A DNA stretch of 64,000 bases from Acephala macrosclerotiorum (taxonomy: Eukaryota; Ascomycota; Leotiomycetes; Helotiales; Mollisiaceae). Positions 25,101 through 38,176 of the stretch are shown here, one piece after another (position 1 is the first letter of the stretch; every line of letters begins with the position of its first letter). The notes beneath the pieces were generated by a model. It was not told the origin of the DNA and ran no database searches. It was given only the letters and a program-made list of their open reading frames with translations. A program made the position numbers and the translations under genes. The stretch is taken from NCBI GenBank assembly GCA_014904845.1, contig MU119218.1, positions 306,774 to 370,773 of the forward strand, read 5' to 3'.

Positions 25101-25362
25101 GTGCCTCCATAATCTAGGAATCTAGGATCGTCGAGGTCGACTCTCGTAAGTCGCATCGAATGAGCAGAGAAGAAGTTTTGTTTGCTAGTAGGCTCCAAGA
25201 GTATTAACCTTGGTAGCAACTTAACAACATATCTGATCATGTCCTATTATCCCACAAACAGTGGGTCTTCATTAGCAATCGTTACATCGTAATCGTACAG
25301 GACATAGAGTAGGTAGTAGAGGTGAAGCCAGTCCTTCAGAACCTGACTGAAAAGGACAGAGG
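22139..25362. other. 3.2-kb intergenic stretch upstream of chitin synthase
   Basis: It should contain the chitin synthase promoter/5' UTR and the UPF2 3' UTR. Several overlapping open frames occur at 23947-24513 on both strands, and one of 139 codons at 22405-22824 on the minus strand. None has recognisable domains or convincing splice partners, so no gene is called. Confidence 0.4.
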
Positions 25363-28300
25363 CTACTTCTTGCGAGGAGACTTCGCCTTGTCGGCCAGAG
25401 ATGAATGGGCCTCAAGCATTGCCTTCTTCGTGAGTCTGCCACCACGACGAGCTCTCGCAGTAGCGTGGGCAAAGCGAGGAACATTAGAAGACGGCTTTGG
25501 AAGAGGCTCGTCACTCTTCGAAGCATTTCCCGGTCTGGCCGCAAGACCGCCACCCTGCTGGCTTGGAAGAGGAGGAAACGCATGTTCAACACGAGAGAAA
25601 GTAGGTTTAGCATCATACCAATCGACATCACTGAGTTGCAACTTCCTAGCCCGCTGGCCACTACGGTTATTACCAGACTTGTCAGGTCTAGCATAGGTCA
25701 ACGCAGCGGCCTTTTCGAGTCCTGCATCGCGATTGTGAATATTGGGGTTTGGGAAGAGGGGGTTATGTGCTGAATCACCATCTTGGTCTTCGCCGTCACG
25801 AAGATCGTAGTTGAGAACTAAGTTCTTGATTCGTTGTTGTTCCTCACGCTCGGCAGCTTGTTGGGTTTTCATGGCGACTGCGAAGGTGGAGTCGGAGGGA
25901 AGTGCGACTGTTCGAGTCTAGGAGGCATTGTAAGCAAGATGATCTGAGTAATTGAATGAGCTTAGCTTACCTGTTGGCGGTTGCCACGCTTTGTGAGGAG
26001 AGAGAATGCCATTGTGCCTGGAGGGGTTGCGCTTCCATTGGTATTCTCGTCATTGAGAGACTCGCCAGCTGCAGGGTTCTTGCGAAGCATGGGTAAAGGC
26101 ACGTCGAACGTAGCTTTTCGCTCGTGCTTTCGTGATTCTAGAGACTCAGCCATCATCTTTGCATACTCACGCTCAAAGTCCGCCTCATCCTCGGGATCAA
26201 CTTCTTCCTCCTCACGAGTGACGACGATGTTCTCTTCTTCGAAGTCAGAAGCTGGTGCCGAGGGGGCAGAACCACCATTGAAGTCAACCTTTTCCGAGTC
26301 AGTGGCTTGAAACAACAAGTCAGTACGGCCAAAACCTACATCTGCGTCTTCCTCTTCTTCAGATTCTTCATCGACGTCCGCTTCTGGGAGGCCTGTATCG
26401 GCTTCATTGTCATCAAGTCCATCATCTGAAGACTCTTCGCTGTCCTGGTCTTCGGGCACAACTGCTTTCTCGATGCCGGAGGTCTTCGCATCTTGAGCCA
26501 TGGCAAGCTGGAAAGCTTTACTAGCCTCTTCAATGTTTGATGCAAGCTTCCATTGAGGTCTGGTCAGAGCGAAGACATCTTGCACGATGAACTCAATATC
26601 CATGGGAAGCGGATCCTTGGTGTAGATGTAGTACTAATCGAGTCAGCTTGATATTCTCAAAATTTGAAGTGTTATGCACACCTGAAAGAAGGACAGAAAG
26701 TAGTCTAACTTTTTGCCAGATGCTCCTCTGTTGAAGAAGATTCCACAAGTTTCAAGGAGAGTTGCCACTAGACGAATGCGGAAGAAGTCATCTGGCATAT
26801 CGAATAGGTTGATGCGACCTGGAACAGGAGGACCGCCATGACCGAATGTTATGATTCGATACAGAGTATCAAAGATGACAGGGTGATCGACCATCCGATA
26901 ATTGTAAAGCTCGCCCAAGTATTTGACTTCTGCAAGCCGTCTCTGGTTGAACTTGAAGTCATTTTGTTCGAGTCCAATCACAATGTATTCCAGAACATTG
27001 TCGATGACTGTCGTTACAAAGTCTTGATGGTAACGATACAGGGCGCAAGCTAGAATGGCGAGAAGGTGAATGTTGCCATACTTGACTTTACCAGGCTTTG
27101 AGAAGATCTTCTCTAATATGACTACGACCTCAGTCTCTTCCCAATGGAGTCTCCGAATCTGCTTTAGGATCTTCGTGTAGTTGCGGTTGTTCATGTCTAA
27201 GTAAATAAGCTTGCGGATGAACAAGTCGATTGGAGTTCGTTCCTTCTGCTGAATAGCAGCTCTGACTGGCGGATCCACATAGTAGACGGCATTCTCGATG
27301 AGCATGCGCTCTTGTTGGCCAATGTGCTGAACTGACTTCTTGCGCTTGAGAGTCTCGAGGAAGGAAAACATGCGAGGAGATGTGTCCGGATTACGTAGCA
27401 AGTATCGGCCGCAATTCTCAAGAAGATTGCAAATGATCTCAATGTTCATTCTTGAAAAGTCGTCCAAACTGACTTTCAAGCAATGAAAAATGACATGCTC
27501 AGGAACCACGCCAAACTTGGTCAATTCAGCAAGGTAACGAATGTTACCAAGGCGGGCTTGCCCAAGAAACTCCTTCTCCTTTCTTCGTTGAAGACTTCGG
27601 AACTCTTGATCAAGGTGATCGACCAGCCCTTTTGTGATGTCTGGCATGTACTTGCCTAAAGTCGCCACAAGGCGAGAGTACGATGGTAACAAGTCGCTAC
27701 GGCCTTTGGGAATTTCCTGAACTGCCTTCACAAGACGGTTTCTGGAGGCCTTCGAGTTGACAAAGCAGAAGTCAATGGCAGCTTGATCGATTAAGTCCTT
27801 ACTGATGAGGTCCGGTAGACGCGCGAGAAGTGCATCCACCTGGGCACCAATGGTCTTGTTCGCAATGGCGGTTGATTGATCCTCCTCCTTAGTGCTAGTT
27901 GTAGCGTTCTCTGCGGCGGCAGCATCTGTTTGATCAACCTTCTTGCCAACTTGCTCGTCCATGTCGGGCTTCTTTTTTTTGCCGTCCTCGAGAAGCATCC
28001 CAGGTACTTTGCCCTTCAAATCGACCAAATTCTCATAGAATCGCCTCTCATCTTCGTCTTCCCAGATTCCTGCTCCGTCACCCTCACCCCGCAGATACTC
28101 ACCAGTTTTCACAAGACCAATGCCACCATTACCAGAAGCTGAACTATCTTCGGAGTCTTTCAGGTCAGGCATTTCTGCGCCGATGGAATCTGCAAGAACT
28201 TGTGTGTTTGCCACCAATCGCTCCTGAGCCTTAACTGCCTTCTCATAACTTGCTTGCCGGTCTTCGAAAACCTGACCAGATTTGACATAAGCTTCAGCAT

Positions 28301-29389
28301 CCTTGCGGGCTTGCTTGCTGATGGCTTTCTGGTCTCGGACAACATGACCTTTCAAATCTTCAAAGTATCGCTTGAGAATGTTTCGGAACCGCTCCTGGAG
28401 TTCGGGGGAAGCTAGAGGAGGGTCCTCAGTGCCATTCCCAGCTGGGCCTAATTCTTCAGCGGAATCCTCGTCGCCGTCTGTGGTATCGTTCGCAGACTTG
28501 GTTGCACCATCCTCTTCGACAGTCTTCCGGCCTTCCGACCCTGCTTCCTTGACTCCCAAAATATCCCAACCAAAGGCCTTGACGAAAATAACGAGCAGTG
28601 GCAAATTGACATGCTCCCTGTCATGACCCAGGAGATCCTTCAAGACCTCAAGTGGAAATGGCTCGGCTCCACCGCCCTTGCTTGCTGAACCAGTCTTCGA
28701 TTTAACCTCGGGAGCCTTTCCAGAACTTGTCGAAAGGGACTCCTTTCCCCGGGATGCATCGTCGGGTCGGCTGACATCGTCCAGTGTCCTCAGAACCCCC
28801 ACGAGCCATAGTTCCGTAACAACCCTCAGAAGGACCCGCTGGCGTGTAATGCGCTCTTTTTCCTCTTTCTCCCTAGCTTCTGCAGCAAGTGTCTTGAGTA
28901 TAGACTTCTCTGGTGTAGCTAATCCCTTGCCTACAAGCCATCCGAGGAATTCTGTGAACTCTGTAGGTCCGAATCGCTGGTGCAACGAGCTCACTATTTC
29001 AACTCCAGCCTCAATTTCTCCGGGAGATTTCAACTTGCATAATCCTTCGTAACAGGCAGATACGACCTCGGAAAGATATTTGTGCAGGCTGAGGGTTCGA
29101 ATCTCTTGTAGGAAGGTGCTGAGCGTCGCCGCAGAGACAGCAGTTCGGAGTCGTTTAATGAACGCAGTGTTCTTCTTGAGTGACGAGTCCAAAGACTTGC
29201 TCACTTCGTAGACTCCTGCGCAGAGGTCAGAATGTTGTCTTCCCCCACTTGTCCCCAGATCACTAACCTTTCTCTCCATCCCAAGCACGGCTATTCAATT
29301 CGCGCAATTCGCCTGCATTTCTCAAATATCAGTATAGTTCCTTGTGAACTTAACCCCCGCATGTACTCACGCTTCCTCTTGCGATCCAT
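25363..29389 (-). CDS. upf2: UPF2, nonsense-mediated mRNA decay factor
   Basis: Scaffold of the surveillance complex that bridges UPF1 and UPF3 on mRNAs with premature stops. Five exons (29389-29371, 29326 or so to 29282, 29215-26682, 26633-25971, 25917-25363) give about 1271 aa. The first two coding exons are tiny (19 and 45 nt), encoding MDRKRKRELRELNSRAWDGE. Exon 3 carries three MIF4G-type helical repeats: the first starts SSLKKNTAFIKRLRTAV, the second covers LLARLPDLISKDLIDQAAI, and the third includes RRLHWEETEVVVILEKIFS. It ends in a motif conserved in UPF2 (LLETCGIFFNRGASGKKLDY). Exon 4 is a strongly acidic stretch (SEEEEDADVGF) as in other UPF2 proteins, followed by the conserved FEREYAKMM region that includes the UPF1-binding part. 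The C-terminal exon is basic and ends KAKSPRKK. It sits 3 kb upstream of niaD in divergent orientation, with no functional link. Confidence 0.95.
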
Positions 29390-31740
29390 GGGCCTCAGTC
29401 TGAGCCTGCCTGGACCAGTGCTTGTATCTTAAGTAGGTTTGTGCGCCGTGCCCTTGTGCCCCCCACATTCATTCGCGACTTCTAAGGGAACATGAAGGAC
29501 CAGTGAAAGTAGGACGTCGCAGAAGCAGTGGAATGCATCTGAATTGGCCGTTACGAGATGAAGGAGTCTGCTCGATTGTGTGCGAGTTGCCGGCAATTTT
29601 GTGGACTTTGCGATACGCTCCAAAGTTTGGCCCTGAAGTTCGAGAGCTTCTTTGGTGTCGATACATCAAGCTCGTGCCGCGCTAGTCTAACGCGACCCAT
29701 GACTAACATTGGAGGAAGTCACCTTCAAAGTCATGAAATATTTCCACGACATGTTGTTCTGAATCATATTATTTCTACCTGGTACATTCACAAATCTAAT
29801 TGTGGGACAAAAAGCTCTCTTTTGCAACCTTTTCCCACCACTCGAAATTGAGGGGCCCAGCCCCTCATTTGCCAAAGGGACCAAAGAACAAACATCCATC
29901 AATGATTTTTTGAGCACTTCAAAGAGCCTGCTTCGAATAGCGATTCGAAATATGGATCTGCTAGGAAAATATGATAAAGGGTATTCCACTACACGATGTC
30001 AAGTTAACTCAGCAGATCGATACTAGAATCCGTGGCCCTTGGAGCTTAGGTTCCAACACCACTGGGCTGATCATCATCGAATCGTCTGGCCATGAGCTTC
30101 TGGACATAACAAGACCACCAATTTCCCTGATGAAATAGGAAGCTCCATGAACACAGTATTCCCAGAGACCTCTCAAACCTGATACCTTATATGGAGATTG
30201 AGGCATATGTCGGACCAGGTCTTTCAGCAGGTATGGGTTTGGTATTGGAGGCTCGGACAAGGGATTCGAAATTCTGCGGACCTACAAGTCGTATCAAGGT
30301 TGTTCTTATCCAATATTTCGTTGGCACTTTCCTCCGAAGTCCTCTATCCTCCGAACAGGTCACGGCAAAGCGAGTTGGGGGATTTCGTCCGAGCCTTGCT
30401 ACAAGGCCAACCATTTCATCTTAACCGCCTATTTTCTTGTCTATCACCCTCTGAAATGTAGATCTGGCCGTCATTTCGAACATTTTGCCTTAGAATTCTT
30501 CAATTTTGAACGAAGGCGTCAAATTAGGGTTTCCGGTGGCACTGGTGTCCAGATGGGGTTCAATACGAGCGGTCGACACGACATAATACCAGATTTATCG
30601 GTTCGACGCTTCCCGGCACTGTGTACCATAGCTATGAGAGTCGTCCTACCGTGGAATCTCCGAGAAAAGAAGGGTCAATAGCAAGGCCAGGACGAGAAGA
30701 TACATTGGGGTTGTCAGCATAGATTCTTCTAATGACGAACTCAACTTTTGGCTTTGGAAGACTGAACAACGTGTAGATCCCATTTCGATGGCTGGTGGCC
30801 CCGCTGTACAGTCTCACCAACTTCATTCTCACGGACTCGCGCCCAAATCTTGATCCCGAACAATGGCAGCATCGAGCTCATATCTTCGTCCTTTGGCATC
30901 AGGGCTCGTTGTATCTCGTACCGAATATGCAGTCCTTCTTCCCCACACCCTGGGTGATTGGCTTGATGAGCTCCCGGTAGTTGCTGCTGTCGTACTGTAC
31001 CAATGACCAGTTTTTCTCCAGCAGCATGGCGGTGGAATGCCACCGACAAACCATCATCTCTTACTAGACCGGACCAAAACTGTAGCACTGAGACTTGTAA
31101 CAGAGTATGCAAGGAACACGCCATTATTGCAGATACAAGAAGAGAGGCGCAGATGCTTTGCTGAAAAGGTTATAAGCAACAGATCTGAATTCTCAATGCA
31201 GATCATGACATTGAGAAGCCGAAGGTAGATTAAACCATCGCTAAATGTACTAACTCTCCTCAGATGTCAACTGCGCTAGTCCGCTCTTGACATTAACTCG
31301 AATGGAATTGTTTCCAAAGAAGAGGCTTGCGGTGGAAATTAGCTCGTGTCCTTCTCAAAACGACATCGCACAGCTAGGAAAACCCCCAATGGCCAACGCA
31401 ATGTGCAATGCCGAGCAAGCCTTGACAGGTGGAATTTGTCTCCGAAGGGAGTGGAAGGAAGGGTACTCAAGCCGTTACTGCTAGCGTTACCTGCATTTCG
31501 AGATTTCTGAAGCATCTCCGGACCCTTGTACCGAGTGCATCTCGACATTTGTCCAGGTCCAGTGACAAATGATGAGTACAGACCTGGTCAAATACAAGGG
31601 CAGGGGATAGTGAACCGCGGGGTCAGTAGCGCCCTACGTGAGCTGCCCCTCGGGTATCTGTCCGTGCTCGAGTCGTCGATGGCCGCATCGCATCATAGAT
31701 ATTTCCTTGGAGTCGTGAGAAAGAAGATTGATGGAGAGTT
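29390..31740. other. Intergenic, upf2 side
   Basis: About 2.3 kb with only scattered short open frames in all phases and no domain-like sequence. The first few hundred bases should contain the upf2 promoter. Confidence 0.45.
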
Positions 31741-32392
31741 ATGATTTCTTCTTATGTTTGGTCACAGATAAGGCTGGCGTCTGGCGTAATTCTGATTTGA
31801 CAGCGGAGAAGTATCAAAGTTCTTGACGGGAACTAGGACAATGAGCCAATCAGCGGCGACATCAAAGTGGTTCTTGCTGATAAGGAAACGGCGCCTGGGT
31901 GAGCTTCAGCCCAGCGGAGCACATACATTTACTTCATCCCCCAGATGATCCCGCGGAAGTGGCTGACCCGATGCGGTCCTGCTGCGCTGACCACCATCTC
32001 GCATTCTGGAAGTCCGCAAAATCGGTCCACAGACTGTGACTTCCGCGCAGATAATCGTCACTGCCCACAATACTCTAGCCAAGACCCCGAGGTTTGTACA
32101 AAGGAACATTTCTTCCTCCATTGAAGCTGATCAAAACATGACGGCGACCTGCTTGATGTACTACTCTTCTGCTCCGTCCGCTCTCTCCGCACTTCCTTCT
32201 TCATCTTGCGTGCTTTGAAGCTATCTCTAAGTGTTACATCTTCGCCTACCTGGTTATTACATGCATTGGGGCACCGGCAAGGCTAATCAGCCCAGATAAC
32301 CACCCCCTGCACCACTCTATTCACTTTAAGGTTGGACACTCAAGAGGGGCCTCTACCAATCATCAACACCTTCACCTTCCATCATTTTCAAC
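31741..32392 (+). promoter_or_regulatory. niaD upstream region with GATA-factor sites
   Basis: Four TGATAA/AGATAA hexamers stand at 31766-31771, 31879-31884, 32049-32054 and 32294-32299. All are in the plus orientation within 650 bp of the nitrate reductase start. AGATAA/TGATAA is the recognition core of the AreA/NIT2 nitrogen activator known to control nitrate reductase in moulds. Binding here is inference. No clear NirA/NIT4 site was recognised. Confidence 0.55.
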
Positions 32393-35160
32393 ATGACGAC
32401 CGAGATATCAACAGAGTCGTCTGCCTTCTCAGATACACAGTCAAAGAAACCGCTGAGAGGCGCCTCAACAGTCTCATTTCAATTTCCACCTACTCCCCCC
32501 AAATCCGAATTCAACGGTAGCGACATCTCTGATGAATCAGTTCCAAGTTCGAGAAGGACAAGTTCAGCAACAGCACTTCGATACCCACTTCCTCCACCTT
32601 CGAATCCTCCCACGGAAATTCTCAAAGAAGATCTCAAAACTCCAGATAATCATGTACCCCGCGATTCTCGATTAATACGTCTCACCGGCATCCACCCTTT
32701 CAATGTCGAAGCACCCCTCAGCGCTCTATACGATGAAGGCTTCCTCACTTCCCCCGAGCTATTCTACGTTCGAAATCATGGCGCAGTACCTCAAGTCGAA
32801 GATGCGTCGATACCGGACTGGGAGTTCACTATCGAAGGAATGGTCAAGCATCCAATAAAAATGACTCTGAAGCAACTCATTGCAGAGTACGAACAGGTCA
32901 CTGTTCCTATTACGTTAGTCTGCGCCGGAAATCGACGGAAAGAGCAAAATCAAGTCCGGAAATCGAAAGGGTTCTCATGGGGAGCTGCTGGTGTCTCGAC
33001 GGCCTTATGGACAGGTGTGCCACTGATGGAGTTGATCAAGCGAGCGATGCCGTTGCGAGGTGCCAAATATGTGTGTATGGAAGGCGCTGATAAGCTGCCA
33101 AATGGCTACTACGGGACGTCGGTGAAGTTGAATTGGGCCATGGATCCGAACAGGGGCATTATGGTGGCGCACAAGATGAACGGGGAGATGCTCCGTCCAG
33201 ATCACGGGAAGCCATTACGAGTTGTAGTACCTGGCCAAATTGGAGGTCGAAGTGTGAAATGGCTCAAGAAGCTTATTGTCACAGCAGTACCGAGCGACAA
33301 TTGGTATCATATCTATGATAATAGGGTTCTGCCTACAATGATCAGTCCCGAACAGAGCACCAATGAACCGAAATGGTGGATGGATGAACGATATGCCATC
33401 TACGACTTGAGTACGAACAGTGCTACCGCATATCCAGCACATGAGGAGCAAGTGTGCCTGGTGAACGGTCCAGAAACGTACAGGGCTCGGGGCTACGCTT
33501 ATGGAGGAGGTGGAAGGAGGGTCACCAGAGTCGAGGTGACACTTGACAAAGGAAAGTCCTGGGCATTGGCCGATATCAGATACCACGAGGACGACTACAG
33601 AGACCAAGCAGACGAGAACGAGATGCTATTCGGTGGCAAGTTGGACATGGCTTGGCGAGAAACATGCTTTGCGTGGTGCTTCTGGGAAATCCATCTGAAA
33701 GTGGCCGACTTGAAGCAGTCTGGAGACATCATGGTGAGAGCAATGGACGAGAGTATGAACATTCAACCACGTGATATGTATTGGAGTGTCCTAGGAATGA
33801 TGAACAACCCCTGGTATCGAGTCACAATCAACAAAGAAGGTGATTACCTTCGATTTGAGCACCCGACACAACCAGCTCTTATGCCAGGGGGATGGATGGA
33901 ACGAGTAAGAGCGAAAGGCGGAAACCTCAGCAACGGCTTCTGGGGCGAGAAAATGGGCGGCGAAGGCGAAGAAGAAGGCATCATCGAAGAAAAGGCAGGA
34001 GTCAAAATGACCAAAGATGGGCTCAACAAGGAAATCACGATTGACGAGTTACGAAAACATGATACAGTCGAACGTCCGTGGTTTGTATTGAACGGCGAAG
34101 TGTATGACGGGACAGCTTTCCTAGAAGGGCACCCTGGAGGAGCAACCAGCATCATTGGAGCTGCCGGCCAAGACGCCACTGAGGAATTTATGGCTATACG
34201 TTTGTCTCCCTTCCCCCTTTTAACCTAAACCTCACTAAACCCCCTCCTCCAGACTCGGAAACAGCAAAGGGAATGATGCAAGACTACCACATCGGCTCCC
34301 TCGACGAAGCCTCCCGCCGAGTACTTCAAGACGGAAGTGAAATCCCCTCCGAAGCAACCGAGCCACGTCCCACATTCTTGCAAAACAAAACCTGGACAAA
34401 AGCCATCCTCTCCTCCAGAAAGTCCATCTCAACCGACACCCGCATCTTCACCTTCACACTCGAACACCCCTCCCAAACCATCGGTCTCCCCATCGGTAAA
34501 CACCTCATGATGCGACTCCGTGATCCCGTTACACGAGAAGCTATCATCCGTTCCTACACCCCCATCTCGAACGGACGCGCCAAAGGCACACTCGAAATCC
34601 TCATCAAAATATATTTCGAGACTAAGGAAACACCTGGTGGTAAGATGACGAAAGCACTGGATCAGATACCTATTGGTCATTTCGTCGATTTCAAAGGCCC
34701 AACTGGACATTTCGAATACCTCTCCAAAGGTCTCTGCACCATTGGTGGGAAAGAAAGGAAAGTAAAACGCTTCATCATGATCTGTGGCGGTAGCGGCATA
34801 ACACCCATATTCCAAGTCCTCCGCGCCGTTCTCTCCGACAAAGGCGACCCAACCCGCTGTCTAGTCCTAGACGGAAACAGGCACGAAGAAGATATTCTCT
34901 GTAAGGAGGATATGGATATCCTAATCCAAGGAAACGAGGAGAAATGTAGATTGTTGTATTTATTGAGTCAGCCGGGAAAGGAATGGGAGGGTTTGAAGGG
35001 GAGAATAAATAGAGAGTTGTTGGAGGAGGAGGTTGGGAGGTGTGGGAGTAGGGATGGGGAAGAGTTGGTGTTGATTTGTGGGCCGGAGGCGTTGGAGAAG
35101 AGTGTTCATGGGTTTTTGAACGAGATGGGGTGGAAGGATGAGGATTTGTTGTTCTTCTAG
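32393..35160 (+). CDS. niaD: Assimilatory nitrate reductase (NADPH)
   Basis: Reduces nitrate to nitrite with NADPH through FAD, haem and molybdenum cofactor in the cytosol. Two exons (32393-34199 and 34253-35160, 53-nt intron with a GTTTGT donor) give 904 aa. Domains run in the canonical order. The Mo-pterin domain has the molybdenum-ligand Cys in TLVCAGNRR, near residue 178, and GYYGTSVKLNWA. The dimerisation domain includes YAYGGGGRRVTRVEV. A cytochrome b5-type haem domain has WFVLNGEVYDGT, with HPGG near residue 579. An FAD domain has RSYTPIS, near residue 701. The NADPH-binding lobe has GGSGITP near 781 and a terminal CGPEAL. The start is the first ATG, after a leader in poor coding context. 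Aspergillus niaD has six introns; here only one remains, in the haem domain. Neither nitrite reductase nor a nitrate transporter is present in the window, so the usual nitrate cluster is not visible here. Confidence 0.97.
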
Positions 35161-35751
35161 GTGGAAGCGAGCGAGCTTGCGAGCGTTCGAGCACGTGTGT
35201 GACAGCATGAGTTCACGCGTGAGAGTATCGGGGCAGGCGAGGAGCTTCATTGCATATATTATGTTTGGATGATGATATCTGGGCAGGTTTTGATGCCGAA
35301 GACCCTGCATGTATGCGTTGCCTTGAATAGAGTTTATATTATTGGCATTGCATACATAGCCTATGTCGAATATGACATTATGGAATCTACTATTCCTCAC
35401 TCTCGGTTTTGCACAAGGTGATGATGATCATGACGTGAGAAAGTTAGTTCTTAGGTTGAAATTATGATAAGATTGAAAGTAGAAAAGTACGAAATGGACT
35501 GGATGGACATTGTGTTCTTGAGGTTGTATTGTACCCGATATGGAGGGACAATTTAGGCATATGAGTACGTCAATGTAAGTCGTACATTGAGCTAATATGC
35601 CAATGTGCCTACTCATGTTAAAATTTTTGGCGAGGAAGCAGTTGGCAAGCTCAACTCCCACTTTCAGTAGGGATGGTCAAAGTGCATTGCACATGTAATG
35701 GACACAACTTAGCAACGGAAGACGCAAAGCCTGGTTTCATTTCCCCCATCA
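35161..35751. other. Convergent intergenic region niaD / srp68
   Basis: About 590 bp between two stop codons, expected to hold both 3' UTRs. No coding potential seen. Confidence 0.5.
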
Positions 35752-37715
35752 CTATCTACCAAACCCAAACCACCCCTTCTTTTGCTGACCTGCCGTTTGG
35801 TCAGCACCCTTCTCAGCAACGGCAGCTCCAACTCCCTTAACCCCATTCTCAACCTTCTCCTCGACCTCCCTACCCGGATACTCAATATAGTTCCATGCCG
35901 CATCAAAGAACAAAGGCTTGACTGAAATCGGCTCCACCTTCGGCGGATACGAAACCAAATTCTCAAGATCAATGTTCTTAGCTGGATATTCATTCAATCT
36001 TTCAATCAAGGGTTGGCGGTTGATAGAATCGCTATGTTGGTTGGATGTGGAGTTGAGGTTGGAGAGTTCGACGAGGGCGCGGTAGCGCTGGACTTCGCCA
36101 TCGAGGAGAGATTTGAGATGTGAGACTTCGGATGGTGAGATGGTGATGTTTGGTGAAGAAGAGGAGGATGTGTCCATTGAGGATGAGAGGTGTTGGTGAG
36201 CCGCTGTGCTTTTTTCTGAGGCTCGGGCGAGGATCGCGAGGGCGTTTTGGGGGTTCGATAGGAGGGCGTGGGAACGTGCTATTGTCAGGCACCTGAGCAT
36301 ATGTTAGTATCTGCAAGATTATAATGGAGACTAATCGACTTACTTGAGGGCGGAGAAGTACTGATGTTTCGCTTCCAGCTCTTCTAGAAAATCCGAGTCG
36401 GCAGCAACGCCAGGAAGTTCCTTGATTGAGTCAAGACTTTGAAGTATTGCATTATACAAAACCGCCTTCTCGCGGAAATGGGTGAGCTTTCGGCCAGTAC
36501 CTTCTTCCTTGGCCGGCTTCTGATTCTTCTTCTTGCTCTGCTGAACGATGGGACTATCTGGTGCAGTTCCATCACGCTCTCCTACTAAAACCCTGTTTCG
36601 TCCTATTCGCCAGCTGACCATCTCGTAACTAACGGCCGTCCTCGTGATCTGCAGACTTTGCATTCGTCTATCACCTTGCCCAACGCCTTCTCCCACCAAC
36701 TCATCAATCGCGTGCTTCGTAGCATCCACAGCATCTTGGCTTGCAATGAGAATGTCGTCGTACGCGGATGCTCTCTCCTTGGCCTGTACCGCAGTCATAG
36801 ACGACAAGGTCTCGGACAGTTTTTTTGCTGCTGCCTTTACTGATGCCAAAGCTCCTGCGATTGCAGCATCCTCAATATCCACTGTGCGTGCTCTCCAAGT
36901 AACTGTCTTCGGGGCGTCTCCGTATTCTGCAGCTTCAGCCCTCGCTCTTGTCGGTTGTTCATTCAGCACATCAGGGTCCAATTTCTCCACTTCAGCCACC
37001 AACTTAGTCTCTGTTCTTGGGAAGTATTTCCTGGCGATGGTGGGTATGGCGACAGTTCGCGGCAATCTCATCTGATATGCTCCATAACGTATGCTTGGGT
37101 CGACGGGATCCGACAGCAAGTCCTTAAACATTTCGCTCTTTGTAGCCGTAGCCAGCGCACTGTATATGACCCTCGCCTCGGAATAACTCTTCACACAATC
37201 CTCCCAATTTTGCTTCTCAAACTCCATGGCTCCAGCAAGTGAAGCTGCATAGGCACGTGCTTCCAACACATCTTCGCCGCTTGCTTTGGTCTGGCTATCG
37301 GTGAGAAGTTCGAAGAGGTTCTTGGCGTATGCATGAGCCTTGTGTAATCGTGAGATTATATGCGATCGAGTCGAGCCAGTGATTCCTTTCTTCTCCGCAG
37401 AATGTATTTCTCTCATCGACATAGCATTTGCCCAGGCACGTTCGGACGTGAGCAGTAATAGATGACCGAATCTGCCGCCAAGTTAGTACATTCCAATAAT
37501 TCGCAGAGCTCTCCAACTCACTCATGACTGCGCCCAATATCCTCTGCTGTCACTGGGGCCTTATTTGTATATTTGGCGGGGGGCTTCTTGGTCGCAACTC
37601 CTAGCTTTCTCCTCAGGTTGTGGATACGATTCGCAAGCTGTGTCCGATAGCTGCTGTAGTCGCCATACAGCTTCGCCTTGTCTCTGCCAGAGACGACGAA
37701 CTTGGTGACTTCCAT
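35752..37715 (-). CDS. srp68: SRP68, signal recognition particle subunit
   Basis: RNA-binding subunit of the signal recognition particle that works with SRP72 to target nascent secretory proteins to the ER. Three exons (37715-37522, 37471-36344, 36292-35752) give 620 aa. The N-terminus has FVVSGRDKAKLYGDYSSYRTQL and LANRIHNLRRKLGV, the helical RNA-binding start of SRP68. TPR-like helices follow, including ARAYAASLAGAMEFEKQNWEDCVKSYSEA, which continue into the characteristic IRYGAYQM. The C-terminus has the SRP72-binding type PLFFDAAWNYIEYP and ends GWFGFGR. The start is the first in-frame ATG and fits the family. It is divergent from the PPR gene, with 461 bp between starts. Confidence 0.94.
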
Positions 37716-38176
37716 TGTTCAATCGTGTGCAACTCTTGATCCTTCGAGCAATTGTGTGTGGTGGGGTCAATTTGCTCGATTATGTAAGTCCCAGGAAAGT
37801 GGCACAGTGCCGACAAAATCGGCCCATGTGTAGCTCCCGGAGAATACGCTAAGAAAATAATACTGTCGTTCACGACTCAATGAGCTTTTGCCTCCTATTC
37901 AACCTGCATACTTGTACCTGTTTTGCGGTCGAAAGACTCAGTTCATTTCAGTCTTTAAGAGGTCAAGATAGCAATTGTAATTTTATATGAGCCTCACGAA
38001 GCATGTTTTATGGTATTACGCGACTCCTTTTTTGTCAGTTATTCTTTATTGACTTCAGTCACTGACATTCTTTTTTGCTAGATACGAATTTTCTGTCCAA
38101 TAACACGAAGTAATCCATGAGAAACTCCTCAATACTTGTCGAAAATACCGTTGGATGTCATTGGGGAGCATAGGGT
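37716..38176. promoter_or_regulatory. Divergent promoter srp68 / PPR gene
   Basis: 461 bp between two start codons facing away from each other, so both promoters must overlap here. A T-rich tract lies near 38030-38075. No specific factor site is claimed. Confidence 0.45.
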
